From Spirochaetia bacterium (lineage in GTDB: Bacteria > Spirochaetota > Spirochaetia > DSM-16054 > Sediminispirochaetaceae), in the NCBI GenBank assembly GCA_021736475.1, contig JAIPFV010000011.1, forward strand, positions 1 to 46,810: a stretch of 46,810 nt of DNA, given 5' to 3'. The first letter of the stretch is position 1. Each line of letters starts with the position of its first letter. The notes under the pieces are model-generated. The model worked only from the letters and a program-made list of their open reading frames with translations. It was not told the DNA's origin and made no database searches. This document shows, piece by piece, positions 16,474-24,011 of the stretch. The translations under genes and the position numbers were made by a program.

Positions 16474-17557
16474 CTAGGGAACATTTTAAGAGCAGGGGCA
16501 GATGATCTGAATACCCACTTTCGAGTTGAGGTATCCAGCGTTTTGGATACCCATCCTCTTTAAGCAGCTGCTCACTTTGAATTACCTCAAACTGCTCAAA
16601 CTCCATTCCACTGTTATCGAATAAAGCAGGACTTAACAAAAAATGATCTATTGTTTCCCACTCCGAGCGGTAGGCATAACTGCCTATCTGCGGCAGCGGT
16701 TCCATTAACCATGGGCTCACCAGAATAAGAGCACCTGAATCAATACCTGCATCTTTTTCGCGGCCGGTCACTCCAATACAGCCGCTGCGCTGGGCCGCGG
16801 AGAGCGCCCTATAGTCCCGCTCCGGTACCAACGCGGTTGGATATTCAGCATCTACCTGTTTTTGCTCATCTATACACTCATTAAAATCGCCTGCCGCAAT
16901 AATATTCGATTGGCCGTGCTGCTCTGCAATTTGATGAATACGACCTGCAAGGACAGCCGCCGAGACCCTCCGTAGAGGCTCAGTCTCTGCAGCTCCTCCG
17001 GATTTCGATTTCCAGTGACAGTTAAAAATCCGAAGGGGTATGCCGGTGGTTTGTATCTTACATTCAAGAATCGGCCTGCCCGCCGGAATTCCTTCGATAG
17101 ACACACTGTGAGCCTGAATGTCTTCAAGGGGATATCGGCTGAGGATGGCGGTATTCACCGCTGAGTCTTTGGCATCAGAGATGCAGTAGTAGCGATATCC
17201 ACAGCCCTTAAGGTAGTGTGTAACCAGCATCTCCAGGGCATTGAGGTTTTCAACCTCCTGCAGCAGCAGGATATCGGCCCCTCCCTCCGGGTATCTGCTG
17301 AGTACATCCGATAGCTGCAGCAGTTTAAGATGATACAGATCGGAACTCCAGGAATCCCCGGCAGGGTCATACTCAGGATATTCGCTGCCGTCCCATACGT
17401 CATCAAACAAGTTTTGCACATTGTAACTCAGCAATGTAATATTCTCCGGCTCGGTGTCCGGGAACAAACCCATTGAGCAGCCATTACAGGACAAAAGAAG
17501 CTGCACGCTCATACATACAAAAAGGCCCCACACGGGGGCCTTTATACACTGTTTCAT
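16469..17557 (-). CDS. Endonuclease/exonuclease/phosphatase-family lipoprotein
   Basis: 362 residues. The N-terminus carries a lipoprotein signal (a hydrophobic stretch ending LLLSC-N), so the mature protein is likely anchored in a membrane. The body has the EEP motifs LSYNVQNLFD, LLQEVENL, FNCHWKSK, AAGDFNE and YSDHLPLLL, matching the DNase I/phosphatase fold with its catalytic Asp, Glu, Asn and His. Its substrate (extracellular nucleic acid, phospholipid or inositol phosphate) cannot be told. The ATG at 17557 follows GGAGG, but that ribosome site lies in a hairpin and codons 5-12 form a terminator-like hairpin, suggesting conditional expression. Confidence 0.9.
   Translation of the reverse strand: MKQCIKAPVWGLFVCMSVQLLLSCNGCSMGLFPDTEPENITLLSYNVQNLFDDVWDGSEYPEYDPAGDSWSSDLYHLKLLQLSDVLSRYPEGGADILLLQEVENLNALEMLVTHYLKGCGYRYYCISDAKDSAVNTAILSRYPLEDIQAHSVSIEGIPAGRPILECKIQTTGIPLRIFNCHWKSKSGGAAETEPLRRVSAAVLAGRIHQIAEQHGQSNIIAAGDFNECIDEQKQVDAEYPTALVPERDYRALSAAQRSGCIGVTGREKDAGIDSGALILVSPWLMEPLPQIGSYAYRSEWETIDHFLLSPALFDNSGMEFEQFEVIQSEQLLKEDGYPKRWIPQLESGYSDHLPLLLKCSLE
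17519..17543 (-). terminator. Terminator-like hairpin inside first codons of lipoprotein gene
   Basis: AAAGGCCCC and GGGGCCTTT form a perfect 9-bp stem with a 5-nt loop; read on the minus strand the stem runs into five U. It falls within codons 5-13 of the lipoprotein gene and about 100 nt after the clpP stop, where no other terminator is visible. Confidence 0.6.
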
Positions 17558-17558
17558 C

Positions 17559-17595
17559 AGGACCTCCTACCCTGTTAGGGGTAGAAACTGGTCCT
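17559..17595 (-). promoter_or_regulatory. Two-part hairpin masking the ribosome site of the lipoprotein gene
   Basis: Outer stem AGGACC (17559-17564) / GGTCCT (17590-17595) and inner stem CTACCC (17567-17572) / GGGTAG (17579-17584) form one long hairpin one base upstream of the ATG. The GGAGG ribosome site (17563-17567) is inside it. Confidence 0.5.
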
Positions 17596-17642
17596 ATGCT
17601 TCAAGCAATCCAAAATTTTATTTAATTATTTTACCCGAAGTC

Positions 17643-18248
17643 TTACACTCCCAGCTCGCTGCGGCTTTTTATCGTGCGCGATACCAGACCGTATTCCTGA
17701 GCTTCTTCAGCATTCATCCAGAAATCACGATCAGTCTCCTGCTCAACCTTCTCTACCGGCCGACCGGTTTCATCGCTGATAAGTTTATTTATTTTGGCCC
17801 GTAGTTTCTCCAGCTCTTTGGCATGGATCTCGATCTCAGTGGCAACGCCGCGGATACCACTGAGGGGCTGGTGGATGAGATAATGAGAGTTCGGCAGGGC
17901 AATCCTCCGCTCTTTTGGTGAAGCCAATAGTATGAGTGCACCCGCACTGGCAACTAAACCCATACCGATGTTATAGACATCCGGTTTGATAAACCTCATC
18001 ATATCATAAATTGCGAACCCTGCATCGGCATCTCCGCCGGGAGAGTCTATAAATACCTTAATAGGTTCATCGCTCTTTGATTCAAGCAGGATAAGCTGAC
18101 GGATAACCCTTTCAGCTAATTCTTTGTTGATTTCTCCAGAAAGAAGAATCGTGCGAGCCTCCATCATCCGCTCAACTAGCATCTCCTGGCCGGGTTTTTT
18201 CTCTTCACCCTTCTCTTGTTCTTCTAATTCATACTCGCTTCGTATCAT
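17643..18248 (-). CDS. clpP: ATP-dependent Clp protease proteolytic subunit
   Basis: 201 residues from the ATG at 18248 (GAGGT upstream). Catalytic triad: Ser101 in VASAGA, His126 in YLIHQP, Asp175 in DRDFWMNAEEA; oxyanion segment DSPGGDADAGFAIYD. The N-terminus (EEQEKGEEKKPGQE) is an unusually charged extension before the core, where many ClpP proteins have an axial loop/propeptide. No clpX or tig lies next to it, so it may be an additional paralogue. It works as a tetradecamer with a Clp ATPase in the cytoplasm. Confidence 0.95.
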   Translation of the reverse strand: MIRSEYELEEQEKGEEKKPGQEMLVERMMEARTILLSGEINKELAERVIRQLILLESKSDEPIKVFIDSPGGDADAGFAIYDMMRFIKPDVYNIGMGLVASAGALILLASPKERRIALPNSHYLIHQPLSGIRGVATEIEIHAKELEKLRAKINKLISDETGRPVEKVEQETDRDFWMNAEEAQEYGLVSRTIKSRSELGV

Positions 18249-18325
18249 ATTTACCTCAAAAGTTATCAATTTGTACGTATATAAAAGTATACTAACAAAA
18301 GGAGAATAAGAAAAGTCCTTAGTGG

Positions 18326-18353
18326 TTGCACTTCATCCACATATGGCTACAAT
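18326..18353 (+). promoter_or_regulatory. Promoter of era, -10 only 6 nt before ATG
   Basis: TTGCAC (18326-18331), 16-bp spacer, TACAAT (18348-18353); the ATG begins at 18360. Initiation about 7 nt past the -10 box would fall at the start codon itself, implying a leaderless message. Confidence 0.55.
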
Positions 18354-18359
18354 GGGGAC

Positions 18360-19235
18360 ATGAAAGCAGGACTAATTGCCGTTATCGGCCGACCTTCCTC
18401 AGGTAAATCAACTTTAATGAACAAAATCTGCGGGCATAAAGTATCGATTACCGCTCCCACACCCCAAACTACCCGTAATACAGTACGGGGTATACTATCC
18501 GAAGAACGCGGGCAACTGGTGTTTCTGGACACCCCCGGGTACCATAATTCAGATAAAAAGTTCAATCGCTACCTTAAACAGATAGCCCACTCAACCCTGG
18601 AAGAGAGCGACGTTATTCTGTACGTACTCGACCCACAGCGCCTTCCTGGCTACGAGGAAACTCAGCTGATGAAGGTACTGGAAAGCAGTACTAAACCGAT
18701 CATTACTGCTGTGAATAAGACCGACCTTAACCCGCCACAGCTTGGAGAGGTGCAACAAAAAGTGGCCGAACAGCTTCCCCATTCACTCATCTACCCCATC
18801 TCCGCACGAAACGGTTTCGGCGTCCGCGACCTGGTAGCCGGGCTGTTTCTTCAGTCGCCGGAAGGGGAAGCTATGTATCCGCAGGAGTACTACACCGACC
18901 AAGATCCGGAGTTCCGCATTACTGAAATAATCCGTGAGCAGGCGGTAAACCGGACGCGAGAAGAACTGCCACACGCTGTGTATGTAGAGATTGCCGATAT
19001 GGAGATGCAGGAGGAGCGCCATCTTTTATGGGCACGGGCGGTTATTTTTGTGGAGAAGGAATCACAGAAGGGGATGCTGGTTGGGAAAGAGGGCAGCATG
19101 ATTAAAAAAATCAGAGTTTCCGCAGAAAAAGAGCTCAGAGAGCTGTTTCCCTATGCGGTAAAACTTGATCTGCGCGTAAAGGTTGACCCCAAGTGGCGCA
19201 CCCGGGACCAACTTTTGCAGCGACTCATACACTAA
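18360..19235 (+). CDS. era: GTPase Era
   Basis: 291 residues. Ras-like GTPase domain: G1 GRPSSGKST (10-18), G2 region TAPTPQTTRN, G3 DTPG, G4 NKTD, G5 SARNGFG. The C-terminal KH domain includes GMLVGKEGSMIKKIRVSAEKEL, the RNA-binding GxxG turn being GKEG. Era binds 16S rRNA 3' ends during 30S assembly. Stand-alone gene convergent with lysK; likely leaderless (see promoter). Confidence 0.96.
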   Translation: MKAGLIAVIGRPSSGKSTLMNKICGHKVSITAPTPQTTRNTVRGILSEERGQLVFLDTPGYHNSDKKFNRYLKQIAHSTLEESDVILYVLDPQRLPGYEETQLMKVLESSTKPIITAVNKTDLNPPQLGEVQQKVAEQLPHSLIYPISARNGFGVRDLVAGLFLQSPEGEAMYPQEYYTDQDPEFRITEIIREQAVNRTREELPHAVYVEIADMEMQEERHLLWARAVIFVEKESQKGMLVGKEGSMIKKIRVSAEKELRELFPYAVKLDLRVKVDPKWRTRDQLLQRLIH

Positions 19236-19256
19236 ACAACGCTTTACGCTTAACCT

Positions 19257-20828
19257 TTACACATAACGAGTGAGTATTTCCAGGACCTTCTGTTTACCCA
19301 CCGTCATGATAAAGCCGGCTAAACGGGGACCCTTCTCTTTTCCGATAAGCACCATGTATACCAAGCTGAATAGATCTTTCGGTTCTAGATCCTCACTGCG
19401 GGCAACGTCGTAAATGGCGGTACCCAGGCTCTTTTCATCATGTTCATCAAGCTTTTCGACCTCCCTTTTGAGCCCCTGCAGCATGCGCCTCTGCTGCTCA
19501 TCGATCTCCACCAAAGGGTCTGCATCAGTCTGCAGGCGAAAGCGAAACTCCTCCGGGCTGAAACGGGTAATCCAGTTCCAGGCACATTGGGCGCGCACTC
19601 TCATGCGTCGCTGCTGTTCCTCATCCAGTTCAAACAGAGAGAGCACGGTTTCAATATCCCCGCCGTTTATCTGCAACAGGTTACACAGGTGTCTAAAGGG
19701 CAACTGTACCGGCATGGTTTCCGGCACACCGTGAACCTGAGAAAGCTCGTAGATCCGGCTCTCCTTCTGACGCTTTTTCTCGCCGACTTCCTGCTCGCCA
19801 AAATAGATTCGCTCGCACTTATCGTAATCCTCGTAGATTTTAAGCACATCTAGATCAAAGGAGATAGCAAACTCGCTGTTCGGCCGGGTACCGGCAAACA
19901 GGTAGCGGACAATTTCCGGTTGATAAATCTCTAATACCTCGGGAAGGCCTACTACTTCCCCGGAGGAGGATGAGATCTTTCCACCGCGCCCCTTAATCCG
20001 TATAAAGTCATATTGGAAGGAAACCGGGGCTTCACCGCCGTACACATCTCTAACGATCTTACGGCCGGTATCGAAGGACCCCCCCTCGGAGTGGTGGTCC
20101 TTTCCAGCCGGTTCAAAGTCGACTCCTTCCTGGCGCCAGCGCATCGGCCAGTCTACCCTCCACGGCAGTTTTACCGCACTGGTTTCGCGCAGATCCAGAG
20201 TTTCCTCATTACCGGTATCGTCACAACGGTAGTGCACTCCCCACTCTCCGTCCCATCCTAGTACCGTGGTAGTGTCGCGGTCGGTAAAGGTGCTGAATAC
20301 CGATACAGGCCACCAATCTTCGGGAAGGGGCTCGGTACGGTGTTCGTTTAAGATACTGCGGATAGTATCCCGCTGTTCCAGAGCAGTCCGTATTCCTTCG
20401 GCATAATAGGAGCTGCGGTAGCGTGTGGCCTGGTAAATATACTCAGGCTCAACCCCCACCTTCGGCAGCAGCTGTTCCAGCGCTTTCTCGTTGGCCTCTG
20501 CATAACTTGAATACCCTGAACCGGTATCCGGTACCAGAGTAATGGGCTTGCGAAGATACGTCTCCAGTAGCTCTGGGTTCGGCATATTCTTGGGTACTTT
20601 GCGAAACACATCGTAGTCATCCCAGGAATATATAAAACGAACCTGCTTTCCCTGGTCCCGCAGGGCCCTCACGATTAGTTCAACCGAAATGATCTCGCGA
20701 AAGTTACCAATATGCACAGTGCCTGAGGGAGTAATACCCGATGCACACACATAGGTATCTTTTTCTCCCTTTTGACGTACTATTTTTTCGGCAGTACTGT
20801 CTGCCCAATGAAATGTATTTCCCTTCAT
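19257..20828 (-). CDS. lysK: Lysyl-tRNA synthetase, class I
   Basis: 523 residues of the archaeal-type class I LysRS, the form used by spirochaetes and alpha-proteobacteria. HIGH motif is SGTVHIGN (HIGN 39-42) and the KMSKS equivalent is KISSSSG. Other class I signatures: FIYSWDDYDVFRKVP, GKDHHSEGGSFDTG. The C-terminal helical cage carries the anticodon-binding part. It attaches lysine to tRNA-Lys and replaces the class II LysS. The ATG at 20828 lies 8 nt after a consensus -10 box and has no ribosome site. Confidence 0.97.
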   Translation of the reverse strand: MKGNTFHWADSTAEKIVRQKGEKDTYVCASGITPSGTVHIGNFREIISVELIVRALRDQGKQVRFIYSWDDYDVFRKVPKNMPNPELLETYLRKPITLVPDTGSGYSSYAEANEKALEQLLPKVGVEPEYIYQATRYRSSYYAEGIRTALEQRDTIRSILNEHRTEPLPEDWWPVSVFSTFTDRDTTTVLGWDGEWGVHYRCDDTGNEETLDLRETSAVKLPWRVDWPMRWRQEGVDFEPAGKDHHSEGGSFDTGRKIVRDVYGGEAPVSFQYDFIRIKGRGGKISSSSGEVVGLPEVLEIYQPEIVRYLFAGTRPNSEFAISFDLDVLKIYEDYDKCERIYFGEQEVGEKKRQKESRIYELSQVHGVPETMPVQLPFRHLCNLLQINGGDIETVLSLFELDEEQQRRMRVRAQCAWNWITRFSPEEFRFRLQTDADPLVEIDEQQRRMLQGLKREVEKLDEHDEKSLGTAIYDVARSEDLEPKDLFSLVYMVLIGKEKGPRLAGFIMTVGKQKVLEILTRYV

Positions 20829-20836
20829 AGCCGTGC

Positions 20837-20865
20837 ATTATAGAGGTAAATTTGGTATTGTTCAA
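20837..20865 (-). promoter_or_regulatory. Promoter of lysK, -10 only 8 nt before ATG
   Basis: Minus strand TTGAAC (20860-20865), 17-bp spacer, perfect TATAAT (20837-20842), then 8 nt to the ATG. The start would be at or within a base or two of the ATG, so the transcript is probably leaderless. Confidence 0.75.
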
Positions 20866-20868
20866 TGG

Positions 20869-20901
20869 AACTGAAAACTCCCATGTGTTAAGATTTCAGT
20901 T
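20869..20901. repeat. Inverted repeat in lysK-rlpA intergenic region
   Basis: AACTGAAA (20869-20876) and TTTCAGTT (20894-20901) are perfect 8-bp arms separated by 17 bp, immediately upstream of the lysK -35 box. Possible operator; no known regulator assigned. Confidence 0.35.
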
Positions 20902-20952
20902 AGCAAACAAATGCGCCGAGATAAGAGACATACAGGTGATTATGGGGGAAGA

Positions 20953-21552
20953 GTGAACAAGCTGGTATTAATACTGTTAAGTGCATTGCTGCTGCCTACA
21001 CTCCCGGCATGGGGAGAAACCGGTTATGCATCGTGGTACGGAGGAAAGTTTCAAGGCAGACAAACCGCAAGCGGTGAGGTTTTCGACACCAACAAACTGA
21101 CAGCCGCCCACAAAACCCTTCCCTTCGGTACTGTGGTAGAGGTTACCAACTTAGACAATGGAAAGAGTATAGAAGTTCGGATTAACGACCGAGGCCCCTT
21201 CGTAGAAGGCCGCGTTATTGACCTCTCCCGAGCAGCCGCCGTGAAGATCGGAATGATGAGCACGGGGATAGCACCGGTAAAAGTGGAAGTAGTCCGCAGC
21301 GCATCCTTATCGCCGGGGCCATCACACTATTCCATTCAAATTGCGTCATTTTCAGCGCGTGAAAATGCTCAACTTCTGCACAGCCGGCTGTACGAACGTG
21401 GTTTCCACGCGGAATTTGAGCAATCGGGAAGTGGTCACACTCGAGTAGTGCTTCCGCAGGTACAGGAAGCCGAGCTCGATCCATTACTGACAAAACTGGC
21501 GACTATGGGATTTAATTCAGTGTTAGTCCGACGCCACTCCCCGGCCAATTGA
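20953..21552 (+). CDS. rlpA: RlpA-like septal ring lytic transglycosylase with SPOR domain
   Basis: 199 residues from the GTG at 20953, which follows GGGGGA. Signal peptide ([21 protein letters not shown]), then the DPBB domain ([53 protein letters not shown] with the catalytic Asp), then a C-terminal SPOR domain ([18 protein letters not shown]) that binds denuded peptidoglycan. RlpA cleaves naked glycan strands at the septum. No lipobox Cys, so it is probably periplasmic. Divergent from lysK. Confidence 0.93.
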   Translation: MNKLVLILLSALLLPTLPAWGETGYASWYGGKFQGRQTASGEVFDTNKLTAAHKTLPFGTVVEVTNLDNGKSIEVRINDRGPFVEGRVIDLSRAAAVKIGMMSTGIAPVKVEVVRSASLSPGPSHYSIQIASFSARENAQLLHSRLYERGFHAEFEQSGSGHTRVVLPQVQEAELDPLLTKLATMGFNSVLVRRHSPAN

Positions 21553-21604
21553 TACCCTACCCCACTTGGCTCCCACCCCGTGCATAAAGTAAAACACGGT
21601 AAAC

Positions 21605-21622
21605 GAGATACAACAGTATCTC
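21605..21622. repeat. Perfect 7-bp hairpin downstream of rlpA
   Basis: GAGATAC-AACA-GTATCTC. It lies about 50 nt past the rlpA stop with no T-run; possibly an mRNA 3' stabiliser or factor-dependent terminator. Confidence 0.3.
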
Positions 21623-21644
21623 TGCAAGTATTCCCGTTATGTGC

Positions 21645-21673
21645 TTGCTAAGAGTTCAAAGCTGTCGTATCAT
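21645..21673 (+). promoter_or_regulatory. Promoter of PAP2-like gene with adjacent palindrome
   Basis: TTGCTA (21645-21650), 17-bp spacer, TATCAT (21668-21673). The palindrome GTGATAATCAC at 21681-21691 covers the expected transcription start and could be an operator. Confidence 0.45.
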
Positions 21674-21713
21674 TTACACAGTGATAATCACCTAAAGGGA
21701 TTGAGGCTGGAGT

Positions 21714-22634
21714 ATGGACCTTCTTTCTTCACTTAAAGAGATACAGGCAGTTCAAAAGAACCGTATCGAGGGTAAAAACGCCCTATTCTATGCTTTGCTT
21801 TTTTTGTCAAAAAAGAAGACCCGGTCCACCGGATTTAAATTTGCCTATACCATCTGGTCTCACTTTTTCGCACCTCAATTGATGACACAATACAAGCTTC
21901 GACGACGCCCGGTCGCCTGGGTAGATCATCCCTTAGATAAAAAAATTCCTTTCAAACCGCATCATGTTTCAATTTATCTGAGTTTTACCAGTCTATGGCT
22001 CAAATCAATAGGCTTTATCTACCGTGAGTTCGGTAAACAGTCCTTAAACGAGGTAATAAAGTTTGTTGAAGCACTTACTTCTCTTTACCTTGAAAGTGCA
22101 AAGGTATTTCTTCAAATCCAGTCAACCACCAACCGGCCGCGCTACATCGGGGGGTTTTACTTCCAGGTAATCCATCTCTTTGATCCCCATCTGCACTGCA
22201 TTCCATCGCTGCATGTAGAAATCGTTTGCCTGAACTACACCTTTATGACCAATATAATCGACAAATTTGCCAAAAACCCGGCCGAGTATCAGAGGGAAAA
22301 AGATTACCTCTGGAGGCAGGCGGTGTTAATTACCGACAGCATCCTCCTGATTAAGCAGCACAGTGTAAACTGTGTTGCTGCAGGTTTGTTTACCCTCACC
22401 TCCAACAACTATCCTTTCGTGGAAAAAGATGCCTGCCAAATAATCGATGCGCTGTTTACCGGACCTGGGAATACCCTACCGGTTGGAGAAGAAATTCGAG
22501 CCTATATTCACAAGCTGTACCAGCATTTCTTAGAGGAACACCGCAGTAAAACCAATGCTAAAGTACTGGTCGATTTTCTGCACACCTATCCACAAACAAA
22601 GCAGGATAACCCCCGGGATCCGGTATTCTCATAA
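21714..22634 (+). CDS. Divergent PAP2-like (inositol-phosphorylceramide-synthase-like) protein
   Basis: 306 residues, not confidently assigned to a named family. Three motifs in the order and spacing of the PAP2 superfamily are visible: RP at 141-142, IPSLH at 163-167 and S-x6-H with KQH at 214-216 (TDSILLIKQHSVNCVAAG). This is closest to the AUR1/PAP2_3 pattern PSLHV ... QHY..D..aG, but the last Asp is Asn here. Hydrophobic stretches around 85-105, 145-157 and 169-182 are short for a clear membrane protein. It may be a phosphatase or phospholipid head-group transferase, or a non-catalytic relative. Monocistronic, with its own promoter. Confidence 0.6.
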   Translation: MDLLSSLKEIQAVQKNRIEGKNALFYALLFLSKKKTRSTGFKFAYTIWSHFFAPQLMTQYKLRRRPVAWVDHPLDKKIPFKPHHVSIYLSFTSLWLKSIGFIYREFGKQSLNEVIKFVEALTSLYLESAKVFLQIQSTTNRPRYIGGFYFQVIHLFDPHLHCIPSLHVEIVCLNYTFMTNIIDKFAKNPAEYQREKDYLWRQAVLITDSILLIKQHSVNCVAAGLFTLTSNNYPFVEKDACQIIDALFTGPGNTLPVGEEIRAYIHKLYQHFLEEHRSKTNAKVLVDFLHTYPQTKQDNPRDPVFS

Positions 22635-22667
22635 AAGGCCCCCGCAAGTCGGTACTTTTCGGGAGCC
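22633..22667 (-). terminator. Terminator of vor operon
   Basis: GGCCCCCG (22637-22644) pairs with CGGGAGCC (22660-22667), with a single G-T wobble on the minus-strand RNA; four T follow on the minus strand (22636-22633). It also lies just past the stop of the convergent PAP2-like gene. Confidence 0.6.
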
Positions 22668-22692
22668 CAGGAGTGATGCGAAAAACAGTATC

Positions 22693-23226
22693 TTAAGCAG
22701 CGTAGCCTGCTTTGAGAACTTTTTCATTCACCGGATTGAACTTCCGGTTTCGAGCTGACACGGCCTCTTCCAGTGCTGCGATAGTCGATTCCAGCGAGGC
22801 CAATTCCGGCTTTTGTTTCAGCAGCTTGCCGATAACCGCCATATTTGCCGACCGACTCGAACCATTTTCTTCGGCAATATCATTTGCTGCAATATCCACC
22901 ACTGTTATGTCGGTACGGCTTGGTTTCTCATCGATCAATGAACTGTTATAAATTAACAGCCCTCCAGCCTTAACCCGTGGTTCAAATTTTATGAGGGAGG
23001 GAGTATTCAAAACAATAGCAATATCCGGATGAAAAACTACCGGTGAAGCAACTTCTTCATCAGAAATTATTACCTGACAGTTTGCAGTACCGCCGCGCAT
23101 TTCAGCTCCGTAAGAAGGAATATGGGACACATACTTTCCCTCGCGCATACCTGCAATACACAGAAGCTTCCCCGAAAGCAACACTCCCTGTCCGCCGAAT
23201 CCAGCAAATATTATTTTTTCAGTCAT
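22693..23226 (-). CDS. vorC: 2-oxoacid:ferredoxin oxidoreductase gamma subunit
   Basis: 177 residues. Gamma-subunit signature IIFAGFGGQGVLLSGKLL, followed by PSYGAEMRGGTANCQVIIS. It belongs to the branched-chain/2-oxoglutarate type complexes with separate alpha, beta, gamma and delta subunits. Last gene of the minus-strand unit vorD - alpha - beta - gamma. The substrate (2-oxoisovalerate, 2-oxoglutarate or indolepyruvate-like) is not decided by sequence alone. Confidence 0.88.
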   Translation of the reverse strand: MTEKIIFAGFGGQGVLLSGKLLCIAGMREGKYVSHIPSYGAEMRGGTANCQVIISDEEVASPVVFHPDIAIVLNTPSLIKFEPRVKAGGLLIYNSSLIDEKPSRTDITVVDIAANDIAEENGSSRSANMAVIGKLLKQKPELASLESTIAALEEAVSARNRKFNPVNEKVLKAGYAA

Positions 23227-23255
23227 AACCTTTTCTCCTGTTCAATGTACCGGAC

Positions 23256-24011
23256 TTACCGATCTCGAAAATTCCCCAATGGGTAGTAGGGGGCCATAGT
23301 GTCTTTTACAAAGGCAACTGCGGTCTGCGAATCAACGCCCCAATTGGTCGGACACATCGAAAGCACCTCAACAAATGAGTATCCCTTTCCTTCTGCCTGA
23401 TTTTGAAGGGCTTTTTTGATTGCCTTTTTAGCCTTTCTAATGTTCTTTACATCATGGACGGAAGTACGTTCGATAAACACCGGACGTTCGAGGGTAGCAA
23501 GCATCTCACAGGCGCGAATTGGAAAACCTACATCCGAGGTGTCCCTTCCATAGGGGGTGGTTTTAGTAACCTGCTTATCCATAGTGGTTGGCGCCATCTG
23601 CCCGCCGGTCATACCGTAAATTGCATTATTTACAAAGATAACCGTAATATTTTCGCCGCGGTTGGCGGCATGGATGGTTTCTGCAGTACCAATAGCGAGT
23701 AAATCGCCGTCGCCCTGGTACGAGATGACCACTTTATCCGGATGCACCCGCTTAAGGCCGGTAGCCACCGCCGGAGCACGGCCGTGGGCCGCCTCGCAGC
23801 CATCGGCATCTATATAGTTGTAAGCTAAAACCGAACAACCTACCGGAGCTACCAGAATAGTTTTATCCTGTATTTCCAGCTCGTCCATCGACTCCGCAAT
23901 TAGTTTATGTACAATGCCGTGACCGCAGCCGGGACAGTAGTGGGTTTTTACCTCCCGCAGCGATTCCGGTTTCTCATAAATATATTCGAACTGTGCGCCC
24001 TTACTTTCCAT
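23256..24011 (-). CDS. vorA: 2-oxoacid:ferredoxin oxidoreductase beta subunit (TPP-binding)
   Basis: 251 residues. HYCPGCGHGIVHKL gives the cluster/TPP-proximal cysteines of the beta subunit, and GDGDLLAIGTAETIHAANRGENITVIFVNN is the TPP-Mg motif (GDG...NN); GMTGGQMAPTT follows. It oxidatively decarboxylates a 2-oxoacid with CoA, passing electrons to ferredoxin. The first 11 bp overlap the end of the alpha gene. Confidence 0.92.
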   Translation of the reverse strand: MESKGAQFEYIYEKPESLREVKTHYCPGCGHGIVHKLIAESMDELEIQDKTILVAPVGCSVLAYNYIDADGCEAAHGRAPAVATGLKRVHPDKVVISYQGDGDLLAIGTAETIHAANRGENITVIFVNNAIYGMTGGQMAPTTMDKQVTKTTPYGRDTSDVGFPIRACEMLATLERPVFIERTSVHDVKNIRKAKKAIKKALQNQAEGKGYSFVEVLSMCPTNWGVDSQTAVAFVKDTMAPYYPLGNFRDR

